Shown: piece after piece, positions 24,614 through 34,919 of the stretch | Position numbering within the stretch: position 1 is the first letter of the stretch | Layout: every line of letters starts with the position of its first letter | Source of the DNA: a virus | IMG/VR virus record: IMGVR_UViG_3300022562_001757 | Location: 1 to 64,000 of that record | Direction: 5' to 3' (one strand) | DNA: 64,000 nt | Made by a program: the position numbers and the translations under genes | The notes under the pieces: model-generated | What the model was told of the DNA's origin: nothing | The model's input: the letters and a program-made list of their open reading frames with translations, nothing else | The model's database searches: none

Positions 24614-27135
24614 TAAGTTGCCTTCAGGTACGCTTTGTAGATGTAGACATTGGGAGGTCCGATGGGGGCCCCCAACGAGTCATAGGTGATGCGAACACGC
24701 CACACTTCAGGCTCCGCAGTTACGGTGATATTCGTCATCACGGCAATGCGGTCGCGCGTTGCACTGTCTGGCAGCGTGACGGTGGTGGGCGCTGCTTGCC
24801 AACTCGAAAGCCCTTCGTTCCAATAATAGAAATCGTGGAGCCGTTGCAAAGCTACTTTGACACGCGTGTTGGTATCGCTGTTCTTGTAGTCTACGGTCAG
24901 GTGGTAAATTAGGTCGACTGGGAACAGAATGTCATATTCCCACGTATCGCCACGATATGTGCCGTCATGGCCACCGTAGACGATAAGGCGCTTTTGCACT
25001 TCATGGTAGGCAACTTGTGGATGTGTTCTGGGTGGCGGCTTCTGTACAGGCATGCGCTGTACCCAGTCAACACCATCCCAATCCCACAAATCATTGTAGT
25101 AAGTTGGGCCAATATAGTCAAAGCCGCCAAATAGCAGCGACGTATTGGTATCGGGACAAAAATCCATGCCGGCTTGCTCACGAATTGGAGGTGTGTGTGC
25201 CGGGAAAATCTGCGTCCACGTTAGCCCATCATATTCCCAAGTGTCATTCTGGTCGAAACCTGCCACATAACCACCGAACAAGACTGTGCGATCCCGTACT
25301 GGATCGTACGTCATCGTAGTGCCTTCACGCGCTGGTGGCGAACTGGCAGGAAATTGCTGTGTCCAATCTACGCCGTCATAAAGCCATGTCTCATTATTGT
25401 CCGTAAAACTGGTGTCAGTTCCACCGAACATGAGGACTTTTTTCTGCTGACGGTCATAGGCCATATCATGCCAAAAACGAATAGAAGGCAGAGTGGCGGT
25501 AACGACTTGTGTCCAATCAATGCCGTCGTATTCCCAAGTATCATTCAATGCAGTAATGGCACTATCCAGTCCGCCGAACAACACCATGACTTTTCGATCA
25601 CGGTCATACGCCATGCGAGACAAGGACCGCATTGATGGCATGGTGGCTGTAGGAACGGGATACCATTTCGTGCCGTCGTATTCCCAAGTCGTGTCTTGGT
25701 AAAGTCCACCTGTGTACAGACCACCAAAAACGACTACGACACCGCGATCGGAATCATAGGCAACGGCAGATGCATGCTGCGGGCGTTCGGTATAGCTGTA
25801 GTCCTCGATCGGGATCCAGCCAGTGTCGCGAATTTGAGCATACTGCTCCACCAACGCCGTCGCCAGCGAATCGTCTACGTCAAGCCGCGCACAGGCTCGA
25901 CTTTGCCCAATTGGAAGGTCCATCGGAATTGCCGGAAGCGGTCGCTGTATATCGGCGTCTGTGGTGTCGTGCACAACATCATTGGTGGACGTTGCACGGG
26001 AATACCAAGATCGAATCCCTTCACCGTGCTTGTTCACGGTGTTCCACACCACGTAGTCGATATCCACGTTGGTGTTGTCGCTGTTGGGCGCGGCGCCACC
26101 GACGCCAAAGTAATTTTCCGAACTGGCTGTGGTGGGGAACAAGTTGTAAAACGTATCCAACAATGGCGTTGGACTGTAGTCTACAAATACCTGTACGCGA
26201 CCTCGATATTGCGCATCATCATCTCGATCGATGCGCAACCGGAAATGCCGGTCAACAGCCACCATTGGAAGTGCAGCACTCACTAGATACGTTGCAAGGT
26301 TGTCGAGTCCGCTCGCTCCACCTGTCAAGCCAACGTATGTTTGTCCTCCACTGACGACTACGTTTAGGGCAACGTCGCGTACCCCGTCACTTCGACCGAA
26401 GATGGTGCAGGCCAGTTTCGGACCTACAGGAATGGTGTTGAGGGTGAGACGTACTTCAGCATCAGTCACATGTCGTCGATCTAGCGCGGCGTCAGCCAAT
26501 GTGAAGTACACGGTGTCGATATTATCGCTGTCGGCCAGATTGAGAAAATTGCCGATCAACGCCGAGCTTTGCGCACCGACTTTTGTCCACTGCAAGTCGC
26601 CCAGCACAGCATCCGGTGTTGCACCATCATAGGGGTCATAGATATACGGTGTATCCGCGTATTCTACTTCAAGCCACGCTTCCGCGACTTCGATTTGCCC
26701 GGACGCTGGCGCTGCCGTGACCTCGAAACCAATACCCAAGCACGACGCTCCTGCTGCCGTGTAGCGCGCTGTAGACGTCCGCCAATCCTCGCGAAGTCGG
26801 TAGACCACGTCCACGTAGCTATTTGTATTGAGGACTACAATTCCGGCGTCATAGCGGTCGACCGTGTTGCGCCGGAGGTACACCGTTACCTGCGTCCCGA
26901 TCAACGCCACCGTTTGGCGTAGCCGGATGTGCAAGGAGATGCCCATCACACGGCCCCAGATAGGCTGATAGCCGCTTCCGCAGAAGAGCGAGACCTTCGC
27001 CCCGAGGGTGTTGCTGTACACCGCTGGAGGGGCTCCTGAGCCGCGTCGCACGGCCTCCCACCTAGCCACGCCGCCAAGGACGCCCCAGTCCGTATCGGGT
27101 CCATCCTCAATTATATCCAGGATTACACGTGGCAT
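24613..27135 (-). CDS. Fibre protein with a kelch-type beta-propeller
   Basis: 840 residues. The N-terminal 400 are beta-rich, with two lectin-like segments (GYQPIWGRVMGISLHIRLRQ; VDRHFRLRIDRDDDAQYRG). Residues about 455-770 hold six kelch-like blades, each with a pattern VLFGG...DTWEYDG..WTQ (for example RVVVV-, KVMVLFGGL, KVLMFGGT, RTVLFGGY, SLLFGGF, RLIVYGGH). The C-terminus has VTLPDSATRDRIAVMTNITV. Kelch propellers bind proteins or glycans, so a receptor-binding role is plausible. Confidence 0.82.
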   Translation of the reverse strand: MPRVILDIIEDGPDTDWGVLGGVARWEAVRRGSGAPPAVYSNTLGAKVSLFCGSGYQPIWGRVMGISLHIRLRQTVALIGTQVTVYLRRNTVDRYDAGIVVLNTNSYVDVVYRLREDWRTSTARYTAAGASCLGIGFEVTAAPASGQIEVAEAWLEVEYADTPYIYDPYDGATPDAVLGDLQWTKVGAQSSALIGNFLNLADSDNIDTVYFTLADAALDRRHVTDAEVRLTLNTIPVGPKLACTIFGRSDGVRDVALNVVVSGGQTYVGLTGGASGLDNLATYLVSAALPMVAVDRHFRLRIDRDDDAQYRGRVQVFVDYSPTPLLDTFYNLFPTTASSENYFGVGGAAPNSDNTNVDIDYVVWNTVNKHGEGIRSWYSRATSTNDVVHDTTDADIQRPLPAIPMDLPIGQSRACARLDVDDSLATALVEQYAQIRDTGWIPIEDYSYTERPQHASAVAYDSDRGVVVVFGGLYTGGLYQDTTWEYDGTKWYPVPTATMPSMRSLSRMAYDRDRKVMVLFGGLDSAITALNDTWEYDGIDWTQVVTATLPSIRFWHDMAYDRQQKKVLMFGGTDTSFTDNNETWLYDGVDWTQQFPASSPPAREGTTMTYDPVRDRTVLFGGYVAGFDQNDTWEYDGLTWTQIFPAHTPPIREQAGMDFCPDTNTSLLFGGFDYIGPTYYNDLWDWDGVDWVQRMPVQKPPPRTHPQVAYHEVQKRLIVYGGHDGTYRGDTWEYDILFPVDLIYHLTVDYKNSDTNTRVKVALQRLHDFYYWNEGLSSWQAAPTTVTLPDSATRDRIAVMTNITVTAEPEVWRVRITYDSLGAPIGPPNVYIYKAYLKAT

Positions 27136-27137
27136 GA

Positions 27138-28832
27138 CTACAGATCGAAGTATGGGTTCTCAAGCAACCCGGGGTCATCGCCGCCAAAAAGCGGATTCGG
27201 TGGTGTCACCAAGCTCAACGCAGATTCTTCAAGGGCCAATGTGCTGAGCAGAATCACATCGGGGCCCATTTCACAGCACGACGCCTCCGCAGGAATTTGC
27301 ACAATCGGCGTGTATGAATCGAGACAGTTTCCATAGTCGAAACGTTTCGTCGTACTCGTGCCAACCCAGTAGTCCGTCAGCAAATCCACATCGTACACAC
27401 TATCAAAGTGGCCGGTGACGGTGTGCAGATTGAACTGAGCTTTCAGATTATTCAGCAGCGACAAGCTCGTCGGCACATCGACCACCGTAACAGCCGCCAA
27501 TGGATGCAAGTCATCGGTTGGGACGTGCATTGCTGCGTCATTAACGTGGTTCGTGTACTGCTGCTGAGCGTCTTGCGCAAACGCCACAAGCGACGCGACG
27601 TCAAAGGGAATGGGTGCCGTAATTTGATGACTACCACCAATGACGTAGTGCCATGTCGGCGTTGGGTCCGCATCGTGCGCGTTGAAGTCTGCAAGAATTT
27701 CTGTCGCCAGAGGAATGGCTGTCGCCAAACCCACTGCGTCAGCTGTCAAAACAGCGTTGGTCTCATCAGGCTGAATGTGTGTGCCGGTATCGAATACCCC
27801 GCCTGCATCGAAAAATTCTCCGCCGATGCCGGGCGATTCTACCTGTTCATCGAACGGGCTTGCCCATGCGCAAAGTACAAAGGAATTGGTGATGCTCACA
27901 GTACCCGCAACATCAATGCGGTCCATGCAGCCGAGGAATTCAATCAGCGAAAGTACATCGCATCCAGGACCTAGGTTGTCAGTACGATTACCAATGACGT
28001 CAATCGACCCAAAGCGATGTTGCTCGTATTTCTCTTCACCAGTGTATTGAATGGTGACGACTTGCTCACTCATCCGACGGATGGTGTAGAAGTCGACGTT
28101 GTTCATAATGGTGATGAACGCCAGCCAATGATTCAGGCAAAGGTTCGGCAACCAGATATGCATGTCGTACCCGAGGTCGTCATGCCCACTGGTCTGCGGC
28201 TGGTACAGGTCTGGCTGCCACAGCTCCGGATTTACCGGCGCCGTGATGACGGGTGTAGATTGGGAAAATCCGGTCACCAAGTCCGTCACGCCACCTTGGA
28301 GCCCGCTCTCGTTATAGAGGCAGTTGGCGATGAACTTCACCGCCATCGACCTCCAGCTGCGAACCTCTGGAAGCTCTCGCTGCCAGGGCATTTGGTACTC
28401 GGCGATGAAGCTGGCCCACGGGCTCCTGATGAGGTTCAGGAACTTTTCGTTCTGGTAGCCCGCCATCTCGTACAGCGACTTTGCGTAGACGTACATGTAC
28501 TTCGCAATGTGCGTCGCTGCGATAGACAGATGCACCGGTGGATCGATGCGGTTGGTTACCAAAATGAAATTGATCGCTGGAGGGTGCAGCAGCGGGATTT
28601 TTACGCGGTCCAGCTGTGCGCGCGGACGGTGACGAAGTACCAGTTTGTTATTGACGTAAATGTCAACTGTGGCGTCGAGGCTGTCCGTTGCGAGTAGAAA
28701 TTCGGTAGAAAGGTTCGTCCTCGGCGTCATCTGCGCGGATTGCAGGTAGAACTGTCCCGCCGGGATAGCGTCCTGCATGTCCTCGAAGATGGAGTCCCAC
28801 GGAACCGGGGACAAGATGAAGTCGAGCGCCAC
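27138..28832 (-). CDS. Baseplate-associated virion protein
   Basis: 564 residues, GTG start overlapping the previous stop by one base (TAGTG). The first 330 residues have long aromatic-rich segments (ATHIAKYMYVYAKSLYEMAG; LCLNHWLAFITIMNNVDFYT), as in phage tail proteins. Residues about 375-480 contain FNAHDADPTPTWHYVIGGSH and LLNNLKAQFNLH, a module also inserted in the sheath protein at 59486-62920. Its place directly after the baseplate J-like gene suggests a baseplate wedge or tail-pin role, like T4 gp7/gp8-type proteins (inferred). Confidence 0.7.
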   Translation of the reverse strand: MALDFILSPVPWDSIFEDMQDAIPAGQFYLQSAQMTPRTNLSTEFLLATDSLDATVDIYVNNKLVLRHRPRAQLDRVKIPLLHPPAINFILVTNRIDPPVHLSIAATHIAKYMYVYAKSLYEMAGYQNEKFLNLIRSPWASFIAEYQMPWQRELPEVRSWRSMAVKFIANCLYNESGLQGGVTDLVTGFSQSTPVITAPVNPELWQPDLYQPQTSGHDDLGYDMHIWLPNLCLNHWLAFITIMNNVDFYTIRRMSEQVVTIQYTGEEKYEQHRFGSIDVIGNRTDNLGPGCDVLSLIEFLGCMDRIDVAGTVSITNSFVLCAWASPFDEQVESPGIGGEFFDAGGVFDTGTHIQPDETNAVLTADAVGLATAIPLATEILADFNAHDADPTPTWHYVIGGSHQITAPIPFDVASLVAFAQDAQQQYTNHVNDAAMHVPTDDLHPLAAVTVVDVPTSLSLLNNLKAQFNLHTVTGHFDSVYDVDLLTDYWVGTSTTKRFDYGNCLDSYTPIVQIPAEASCCEMGPDVILLSTLALEESALSLVTPPNPLFGGDDPGLLENPYFDL

Positions 28833-30262
28833 TACCGAACTCCAAAGTCCGGGTGCAGAATCGGATATTCCGTCCTGCCGTCAAAGGAAATCACTTCCAC
28901 ATCCAGGAAGGCAAAGTCTAGACGAGCAAACCCAGTGAGCTGAAATTCTTGCAGCCCATCAATGGATTGCTCAGCCGCCTTCTGGTATGAATATGGGTCC
29001 AGCTCGCTGACGAACGTACGGAATCCGCTGCTCGGCGAGGTTGGATTTCGGAAATAGCCTTCCGTGAAAATTTGCAGGGCGTTGACCACGTCTGCTCGGT
29101 CGGCTGTGGAGAACGCTTTGATGCGCCCCTCCACGCGCACACTAATGGGATCAGCTACGCGTACCAAGACGTCGCTGCCAAATGGGCGCGAACGGTCTTT
29201 TACCAAATTGTAGGATGTCCACACTTGGTCATAGTACATGTAGCGAATTTCCACCGTCTGCGCCGGCAGTAGTGGATTCGACAGCGTGATGCGGTCGTTG
29301 GCCAACGGCGAACCGCGTGTATCGGCGCGCGTGTCTAGCTCCACATTGAACGACACAGGTGTGCCATCTACTACCACAGATTGGACTGCCAGTATAGGTG
29401 TACGTTCGGGTTTGACGTACGTTTCCCCACCAGCCGAAACATAGGTTTGTAGGTATGGCGCTACTTTGTCCGTGATGAGATAAATGTCGTACCCCATCTT
29501 GGCGTTGATCGTCTTTAGGCGTTTGAAGATGTCGAACTCCGACGAGTTCGTGATGCTCACCGCATCAAAGCCACCAGGATCGATGTCCTGGATGGTGCTG
29601 ATAAGAAATCCGGTGACGTCGGAGCTAATGCCCTGAAGGCGGTCTTGCACAATGCGGACGAACTGTGTTTTGTCGACCGTGTCGCCGCCACCGCGAGCGG
29701 CTGTCTTGTTGATTACGCCATCAAATCCTTCTACCGGTGTGATGATGGTATCGATGGCGGTTGGCGGAAGATCGTAGTCAAGCCCCACCGCGATGGCTTC
29801 GGCATTCACCGCAATTTCGTACCGCTGCTCTTCCGCATTGTAGAAAACGTTGGCAATGTTGCCAGGCATTTCTGCGTCTTCGAGCGTGGTGTACACGAAA
29901 CGCTGGTCTCGCGTGCCGATTTGTGTGCCTGCTTCAGCGATGATTGTTTCATCATCGGCAGGCTTGGAATAGCGAAACAGGTGGACCACGACTTTGGAAA
30001 ACGATCCAACATTGGCGTCGAGACCGTAATTCAGCCCCAGCTGGTAAATGTCTTCGTCTTCCAGGCTGTCAGCTTGCTCTAGCTGCCAAACCTGCTGAAG
30101 ATATCCAGACAGTGATTCGGTCTTTGATAGCTCCACCGCGTGGGCGTAGTACATGACCGACAGTGGGCCTTTACGCGTGTCGATACCGGGATCGACAAGC
30201 CGCGTCGTCGTATCCATCTCGTCAAGAATCGTATCTGTGTCTCTTGGATTGGAAGTAGGCAT
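28832..30262 (-). CDS. Baseplate J-like / wedge protein
   Basis: 476 residues. An N-terminal helical head, then EDEDIYQLGLNYGLDANVGS, IIAEAGTQIGTRDQRFVYTT, EGFDGVINKTAARGGGDTVD and DPGGFDAVSITNSSEF: this succession is typical of baseplate J (PF04865) and T4 gp6-like wedge proteins. The C-terminal part repeats VRVEGRIKAFSTADRADVVN. It forms part of the wedge that connects hub and fibres. It lies between the gp25-like gene and a baseplate-associated gene, as in many myoviruses. Confidence 0.85.
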   Translation of the reverse strand: MPTSNPRDTDTILDEMDTTTRLVDPGIDTRKGPLSVMYYAHAVELSKTESLSGYLQQVWQLEQADSLEDEDIYQLGLNYGLDANVGSFSKVVVHLFRYSKPADDETIIAEAGTQIGTRDQRFVYTTLEDAEMPGNIANVFYNAEEQRYEIAVNAEAIAVGLDYDLPPTAIDTIITPVEGFDGVINKTAARGGGDTVDKTQFVRIVQDRLQGISSDVTGFLISTIQDIDPGGFDAVSITNSSEFDIFKRLKTINAKMGYDIYLITDKVAPYLQTYVSAGGETYVKPERTPILAVQSVVVDGTPVSFNVELDTRADTRGSPLANDRITLSNPLLPAQTVEIRYMYYDQVWTSYNLVKDRSRPFGSDVLVRVADPISVRVEGRIKAFSTADRADVVNALQIFTEGYFRNPTSPSSGFRTFVSELDPYSYQKAAEQSIDGLQEFQLTGFARLDFAFLDVEVISFDGRTEYPILHPDFGVR

Positions 30263-30268
30263 GGCGGC

Positions 30269-30757
30269 TCACAGGAAAGAGGTGCTAGATCCAGTTAGGC
30301 CGAACAAAGCATCGACTCCGACACCCGCGGGCAAATCAGATAGCAAGCTGACTTCAAAAGCCGTCGGTACCGGCTCGTCCGATTGATTGATGAGCAGCAA
30401 GAAAAATGAGTAGCTCAGCTGGCCAACTTGCTGCACGTCAATGCGATCAATGGTGTCGATGCGCTCCTCATCGGTGGCATAGGGATCGAGGTCCTGCATG
30501 TCGATGAGACGCTCAACGGCTTCTTGCACGTAGGTGCGGATGCGCTCCTGCACCAGTACAATGTTGTTCGGGATGGGGTCTTGCTGGATACGGTAGAGCT
30601 GGCTACCGTTGAAGTAGGTTGGAAAATCCGGGTCGAAATTGTTGAGCAAGGACTCCGCAGTGTCCTGCGCCAGCTTTTCTTCGTCCTGGATGTTGATGTG
30701 TCGGCCGGCGATGTCCGTCGCGAGGTCACCGTCGACCATCTTCAGCGTGATGCTCAT
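30269..30757 (-). CDS. gp25-like baseplate wedge protein
   Basis: 162 residues. MVDGDLATDIAGRHINIQDE, EKLAQDTAESLLNNFDPDFP and the helix RTYVQEAVERLIDMQDLDPY are in the order found in T4 gp25/W-like baseplate proteins (GDL...G...V.G.EKL.QD...LLT). The C-terminus is longer than usual. It starts the baseplate wedge set and lies directly upstream of the J-like gene. Confidence 0.75.
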   Translation of the reverse strand: MSITLKMVDGDLATDIAGRHINIQDEEKLAQDTAESLLNNFDPDFPTYFNGSQLYRIQQDPIPNNIVLVQERIRTYVQEAVERLIDMQDLDPYATDEERIDTIDRIDVQQVGQLSYSFFLLLINQSDEPVPTAFEVSLLSDLPAGVGVDALFGLTGSSTSFL

Positions 30758-30772
30758 GATGTTGCTCGAACC

Positions 30773-31300
30773 TTATGGATAGCTGAGGATTGCGCGAACC
30801 CAGCTCCGCATTTCGCGTTGTTCGTCGGACGTTAACCGGCCTCCATGAAATGCCTTGGAAACTTGCGCCAGTCGGTTGTAGTATTCTGACGCATCGGCTT
30901 CTTGCTTTACTTGACCCAGACCTCTGACCAAAATGGACATCAACGGAGCGAACCCTACTGCGAAAAATGTCTCGCCGTTGTTGATCAGACCGTCTTTGAA
31001 TCCATCGAACGACGAAACAATTTGCGTCAGCGCGTCGCTCAACGTCTTGCGCACCGTGGCTTGCTGGTCCGCAAACAGCTTCAGGACCTCGTCATGGTCA
31101 TCGGAGCCACCATCAGAATCCAAAGCCAATCGCAGATAGGCGACGGCTTTTCGTTTGGACTCCGGCGTTGCAAGGATGAGTGCATCCTCAGTGTCGCCAC
31201 CAATGACAGTTTCTGTTTTGCGGTCAGAACTGTAGACGGTTGGCGGAGAAAGCTTCCTCCGCGTCTCCAGATAGACACGCTGTTGGTCAGTAATGGTCAT
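30773..31300 (-). CDS. Unknown helical virion-region protein
   Basis: 175 residues, mostly helical (TPESKRKAVAYLRLALDSDG; QATVRKTLSDALTQIVSSFD), ending in GGRLTSDEQREMRSWVRAIL. No domain recognised. It lies between the 791-aa protein and the gp25-like wedge gene, so a baseplate assembly role is likely but unproved. Confidence 0.6.
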   Translation of the reverse strand: MTITDQQRVYLETRRKLSPPTVYSSDRKTETVIGGDTEDALILATPESKRKAVAYLRLALDSDGGSDDHDEVLKLFADQQATVRKTLSDALTQIVSSFDGFKDGLINNGETFFAVGFAPLMSILVRGLGQVKQEADASEYYNRLAQVSKAFHGGRLTSDEQREMRSWVRAILSYP

Positions 31301-31319
31301 CTAAGCCCTAGACAGTAAC

Positions 31320-33695
31320 CTACAGAAACTCGGAAATAGCGTCCGTGAACAGTCCTAGGCTGGGCGGGCTGCAACCGGTGGTGGCGGTTTTTTGCTCATC
31401 CGCAGCTACTTTGGTTTCCCGCACTTCGCCAGTCAGCTCGCGCACCGCTTTGTCAATGCGGTCGAGGAATTTGAGCTTGGAATCGAGCGACTTTTGAATG
31501 TCCTCCATGACCTTTTTCACCCCGCGGTCGATGGTGTTGGTCACGGTGGTCACAGTTTTTTGCACCTCGCCAGAAAATTCCTGCACGCTCTGTTCGACTT
31601 GCTGCGTCGTCTTCTGCGTAGGCACGTCTGCCAAATGATTCATGCCACTGAGCGATGATGACATCTCCGTCGATGCGTTAATGATGTCCTGCGTATCGCC
31701 AGCCGGACAGGACGTGTCGAGATCCTTTCCAGATTTGCAGGGATTCTCCACGCCGCCCAAGTCAAACCCAACAATGCTGGAGATGAGATTCTGCATCTGG
31801 CACAGCGGCGTGCGGATAAGATCCATCAGGCTTTCAAACGCGCTAGTGATGGTCTCATCAAGCGATGTCGATAGCTCTTTCAGCGCATCAACGAGTAGCG
31901 ACGTGGGTAGAGGAATGCCACCCAATGTTGGCGCTCCGACACCGCCAGAGCCTCCAAGCGCAATGCCTCCCGGTGCACCGCTGCCTACTCCAGGAATATC
32001 CGGTAGTCCGGTACCTTGGCCATCCGTTCCTAGCAGACATTGCAGCAGGTCATTTTTCAGCAAATTTTCTGCTAGCGAGGAGAGGTTCGACAGCTTGTTG
32101 AGTAGCCCTTCTACGGCACCCATTACAGCCTTGATTTGCGCGTCGAAAATTCCGCTAGCTGTGTTGATGATGTTGCTGAGCGCGCCAAACGCAGACTCGA
32201 TTTGCTCAGCCGACACCGGCAAATCTGCGGTGGGCATGTTCGGCAAGTCAAGGTTCGGAAATGCTGGTGTGGATGTGTTGAAATTCTTGGACTGTCGAGC
32301 ACACGCTTTACCGCGTGTGGCTAGCTCCTTTGCCAAGTCATCTTCTGCCAATGAGTCTTTGGCATTGATGGCTTGAGCCGCAGCAATCGGCTTCTTGAGG
32401 GCAGAGCGCAAGCCATTTGCGAGAATGAAGCGGTCGTTGTTAGTTACGTCATCCAACGCTTTTTCTCGGTCGGAAAACGACACCGATCCGGGAATGCGCA
32501 CTCCAGAGACTTTTTCGGCTAGCAGGAGCTTTATTTCCGCATCCGACAACCCTAGCCGATTAAACAATGTAGGTTCCTCAACGAGGTAGACCGTCGGCGC
32601 CAGCACCTGCGACGACACATCTTGCTCGGGGCTTACGCCGGTTAGAATGTCGGAAACATACGGCTCCGGCATTCCATAGTTGATGACCCGATACCGCGTG
32701 GCCTGTGTTGCTGTGACCTCGGTGCCCCAAAACCAGTAGTTGTTGATGACCGACGCATTGCCAGAAGCCCATTGACTGGCCACCAAGGGCAACGGTGTAT
32801 CCGCGCTACGGTAATTCTCCGCCACGGTCACGAACGTTTGCAGCTCGCCACAAACCAGCTCTTGCGTCGTGGTCTCCACATTCTGTGTGGTAATGTAGGT
32901 AGGTAGCTTACCATTGGCGCTGATATGCGCTAAAGCGCTCTTGAGCTTGTCGAGGTCTTGGCTCAGCAAGTCGTATAAGGCATTGATACCATTAAGATTT
33001 GTTCCTTCTACGATGAGCAGCTTGCCGTTGATGATGACAAAGTTCTCGTTCTGGCTACGAAGGTACTTGGCGGCATCGTCCGCAGACTCCACCACAGGCA
33101 CGTCAGCGGCTTTAAGCAGGTCTTGATAGGTGGAGTACCCGAAGGCTTTTGAAATGTCGTGAGCGGCCGTCTCTGCGTCGCTGAGAGGGGACCCCTTGCC
33201 ATCGCTTAGGAAGGTCTGCGGCTGGATGGTCGGAGCATCGAGTCCTGTGCCGATCGGGATGCCCGTCACCAGGGCAGCGACTTCAGGCGTGAGGAGCCAA
33301 GCATTCAAGGCATCGATGGTGGTACCCGAGATGGCGCCTGTGATGTCCACTGGTAGCACGCAGTAGATCGTTGTATCGCCGATGACGTAACTGCTTGCTG
33401 GACGTGCTGCCAGCACGCCGCCCGTCGAGTCGGGTCCCAAGTAGATGTACGTGATACTGATTTGATTGCCTGCCGAGCCAGAGTCTACCGCTTGCCACAG
33501 TACTTGGTCATTGGCCGCCGCACCGATGGTCGCGCTGGCTTTGGTTTTGTTGGAAGACAAGCGCTGTACAGCAACTGCTAGTGCAGTGGCTTCGTCGTTC
33601 GTTTGTTTCTTGATGCGCTCCAGCTCACCACGATACACCCGAAGCGCGTCCGAAATTTCATCCTGGATTTGGCATCCGTAGTAGATGGAAGGCAT
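31320..33695 (-). CDS. Baseplate-region virion protein, 791 aa
   Basis: N-terminal coiled coil (ISDALRVYRGELERIKKQTN), then ASATIGAAANDQVLWQAVDS plus GSAGNQISITYI, a phrase common in sheath and fibre insertion domains. Residues 480-640 are Gly/Pro/Leu-rich helices with paired Cys. The end carries a long coiled coil (EVQKTVTTVTNTIDRGVKKV...LKFLDRIDKAVRELTGEV). This arrangement suggests an elongated, possibly oligomeric baseplate component. No enzymatic motifs. Confidence 0.6.
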   Translation of the reverse strand: MPSIYYGCQIQDEISDALRVYRGELERIKKQTNDEATALAVAVQRLSSNKTKASATIGAAANDQVLWQAVDSGSAGNQISITYIYLGPDSTGGVLAARPASSYVIGDTTIYCVLPVDITGAISGTTIDALNAWLLTPEVAALVTGIPIGTGLDAPTIQPQTFLSDGKGSPLSDAETAAHDISKAFGYSTYQDLLKAADVPVVESADDAAKYLRSQNENFVIINGKLLIVEGTNLNGINALYDLLSQDLDKLKSALAHISANGKLPTYITTQNVETTTQELVCGELQTFVTVAENYRSADTPLPLVASQWASGNASVINNYWFWGTEVTATQATRYRVINYGMPEPYVSDILTGVSPEQDVSSQVLAPTVYLVEEPTLFNRLGLSDAEIKLLLAEKVSGVRIPGSVSFSDREKALDDVTNNDRFILANGLRSALKKPIAAAQAINAKDSLAEDDLAKELATRGKACARQSKNFNTSTPAFPNLDLPNMPTADLPVSAEQIESAFGALSNIINTASGIFDAQIKAVMGAVEGLLNKLSNLSSLAENLLKNDLLQCLLGTDGQGTGLPDIPGVGSGAPGGIALGGSGGVGAPTLGGIPLPTSLLVDALKELSTSLDETITSAFESLMDLIRTPLCQMQNLISSIVGFDLGGVENPCKSGKDLDTSCPAGDTQDIINASTEMSSSLSGMNHLADVPTQKTTQQVEQSVQEFSGEVQKTVTTVTNTIDRGVKKVMEDIQKSLDSKLKFLDRIDKAVRELTGEVRETKVAADEQKTATTGCSPPSLGLFTDAISEFL

Positions 33696-33698
33696 ACG

Positions 33699-34919
33699 TT
33701 ACCCGGACAGCTTTACCTGCTGGCTCAATACGCTGCTCAGGTTGCCGCTCAGCGTCGACAGCATGGTAGAAAGTGAAGTCATCGTAGCAGCGGTAGCGGG
33801 TGTCAACGCCGGTTCAGCTGCCAGCACAGACAAGGCTGACGCAAGTGCGGTGAATATTGGATTCAAAATGCCGTTCACCAGCGTCGTTCCCAGTACGGCC
33901 TGAAACGCACCGGTATTTCCGAACGTCACGTTAGAGCTGGCCACACTGACTTGATTTGACCGGATGGTGAGGCCCGTGTTGAACGTGAACTGCCCTGTGT
34001 CGGTGGCGGTGATTTTCAGTGTCTTGGTATTCAACTTGAGTGTGTTGTTGGCACCAAATTGCAGATTTCCTTCGGTGCTGGTAGCCGCGGAATTGTTCAA
34101 CAGGAAGTTCAGCCCTTCATCAATGCTCAGCGTCAACAGGTTGCTGCCCGAGACATCAACGAACGTGCGCTTGAACCGCAGGCGTTTGTTAGTGGCTGCT
34201 AGCGTCTCGAAAGTTCCATCCGGTCCTACCACATCGCCATCCTGCACCACGGAAAGCTGTTTTCCGTCTTGTCGGTTGATGCTACGGAAATATTCTTGGG
34301 CAAACTCACCGGCTGTTTGGATACGAATGAAATCTTGTACAGCGGGTGCCAACTGCGGATTTTTCTGGCTGGGCCGCCGCACGATGCCAAAGCGTTCTTC
34401 ATGCGCAAGTATGGTTGGATCGTGCAACATGAGCCGGCGTTTGTGCGTAGGCGCGATGGAAGTGATTTCCAAACGCCCCGGGCTCATGTCCATTTCTAGC
34501 GGGCCACCACGTAGTTCCAAATCTCCGCGCCGGCCAAAGAAAGCATACGCGCGTCCCTTGGATCGTATTTCAATTTCACCGGCTTCAAGCCGTCGAATCA
34601 ATGACTGCTGCGATTTGGAATCCTTTACCTGGCGTGGCAGGGTATTGGAAATATACCCCCAGATTTCTTCACGATGCAGGTCGCCTCGTCGCTGTGTTAG
34701 CACCGCCGTACCAGGTTCTGGCATCGTGCGGATCCAGGAGTTGACGCCGAAGTATGGATGACGCACCACCAAGCGCGGTGTGCCAGGCGTTTGTGCCATG
34801 TCGACGTTGACGGATTCGATATCCGGTGCCACGGAAGAAATGACACCGCGAATCGGCAACTCGACGGATCGCGCATTCTTCGCAATCTGTCGTTGTACAA
34901 AGGCGTCGTGCTGTGACAT
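33699..34919 (-). CDS. Baseplate spike protein (gpV/gp5-type)
   Basis: 406 residues. The N-terminal OB-type region includes VELPIRGVISSVAPDIESVN and YFGVNSWIRTMPEPGTAVLT, as in phage spike proteins that cap the tube. The C-terminal part repeats beta strands (NLQFGANNTLKLNTKTLKIT; QFTFNTGLTIRSNQVSVASS), consistent with a triple-stranded beta-helix needle, and ends in a Ala/Leu/Ser-rich helix. It starts by TGATG overlap with the hub gene. It is the likely membrane-piercing spike. Confidence 0.78.
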   Translation of the reverse strand: MSQHDAFVQRQIAKNARSVELPIRGVISSVAPDIESVNVDMAQTPGTPRLVVRHPYFGVNSWIRTMPEPGTAVLTQRRGDLHREEIWGYISNTLPRQVKDSKSQQSLIRRLEAGEIEIRSKGRAYAFFGRRGDLELRGGPLEMDMSPGRLEITSIAPTHKRRLMLHDPTILAHEERFGIVRRPSQKNPQLAPAVQDFIRIQTAGEFAQEYFRSINRQDGKQLSVVQDGDVVGPDGTFETLAATNKRLRFKRTFVDVSGSNLLTLSIDEGLNFLLNNSAATSTEGNLQFGANNTLKLNTKTLKITATDTGQFTFNTGLTIRSNQVSVASSNVTFGNTGAFQAVLGTTLVNGILNPIFTALASALSVLAAEPALTPATAATMTSLSTMLSTLSGNLSSVLSQQVKLSG

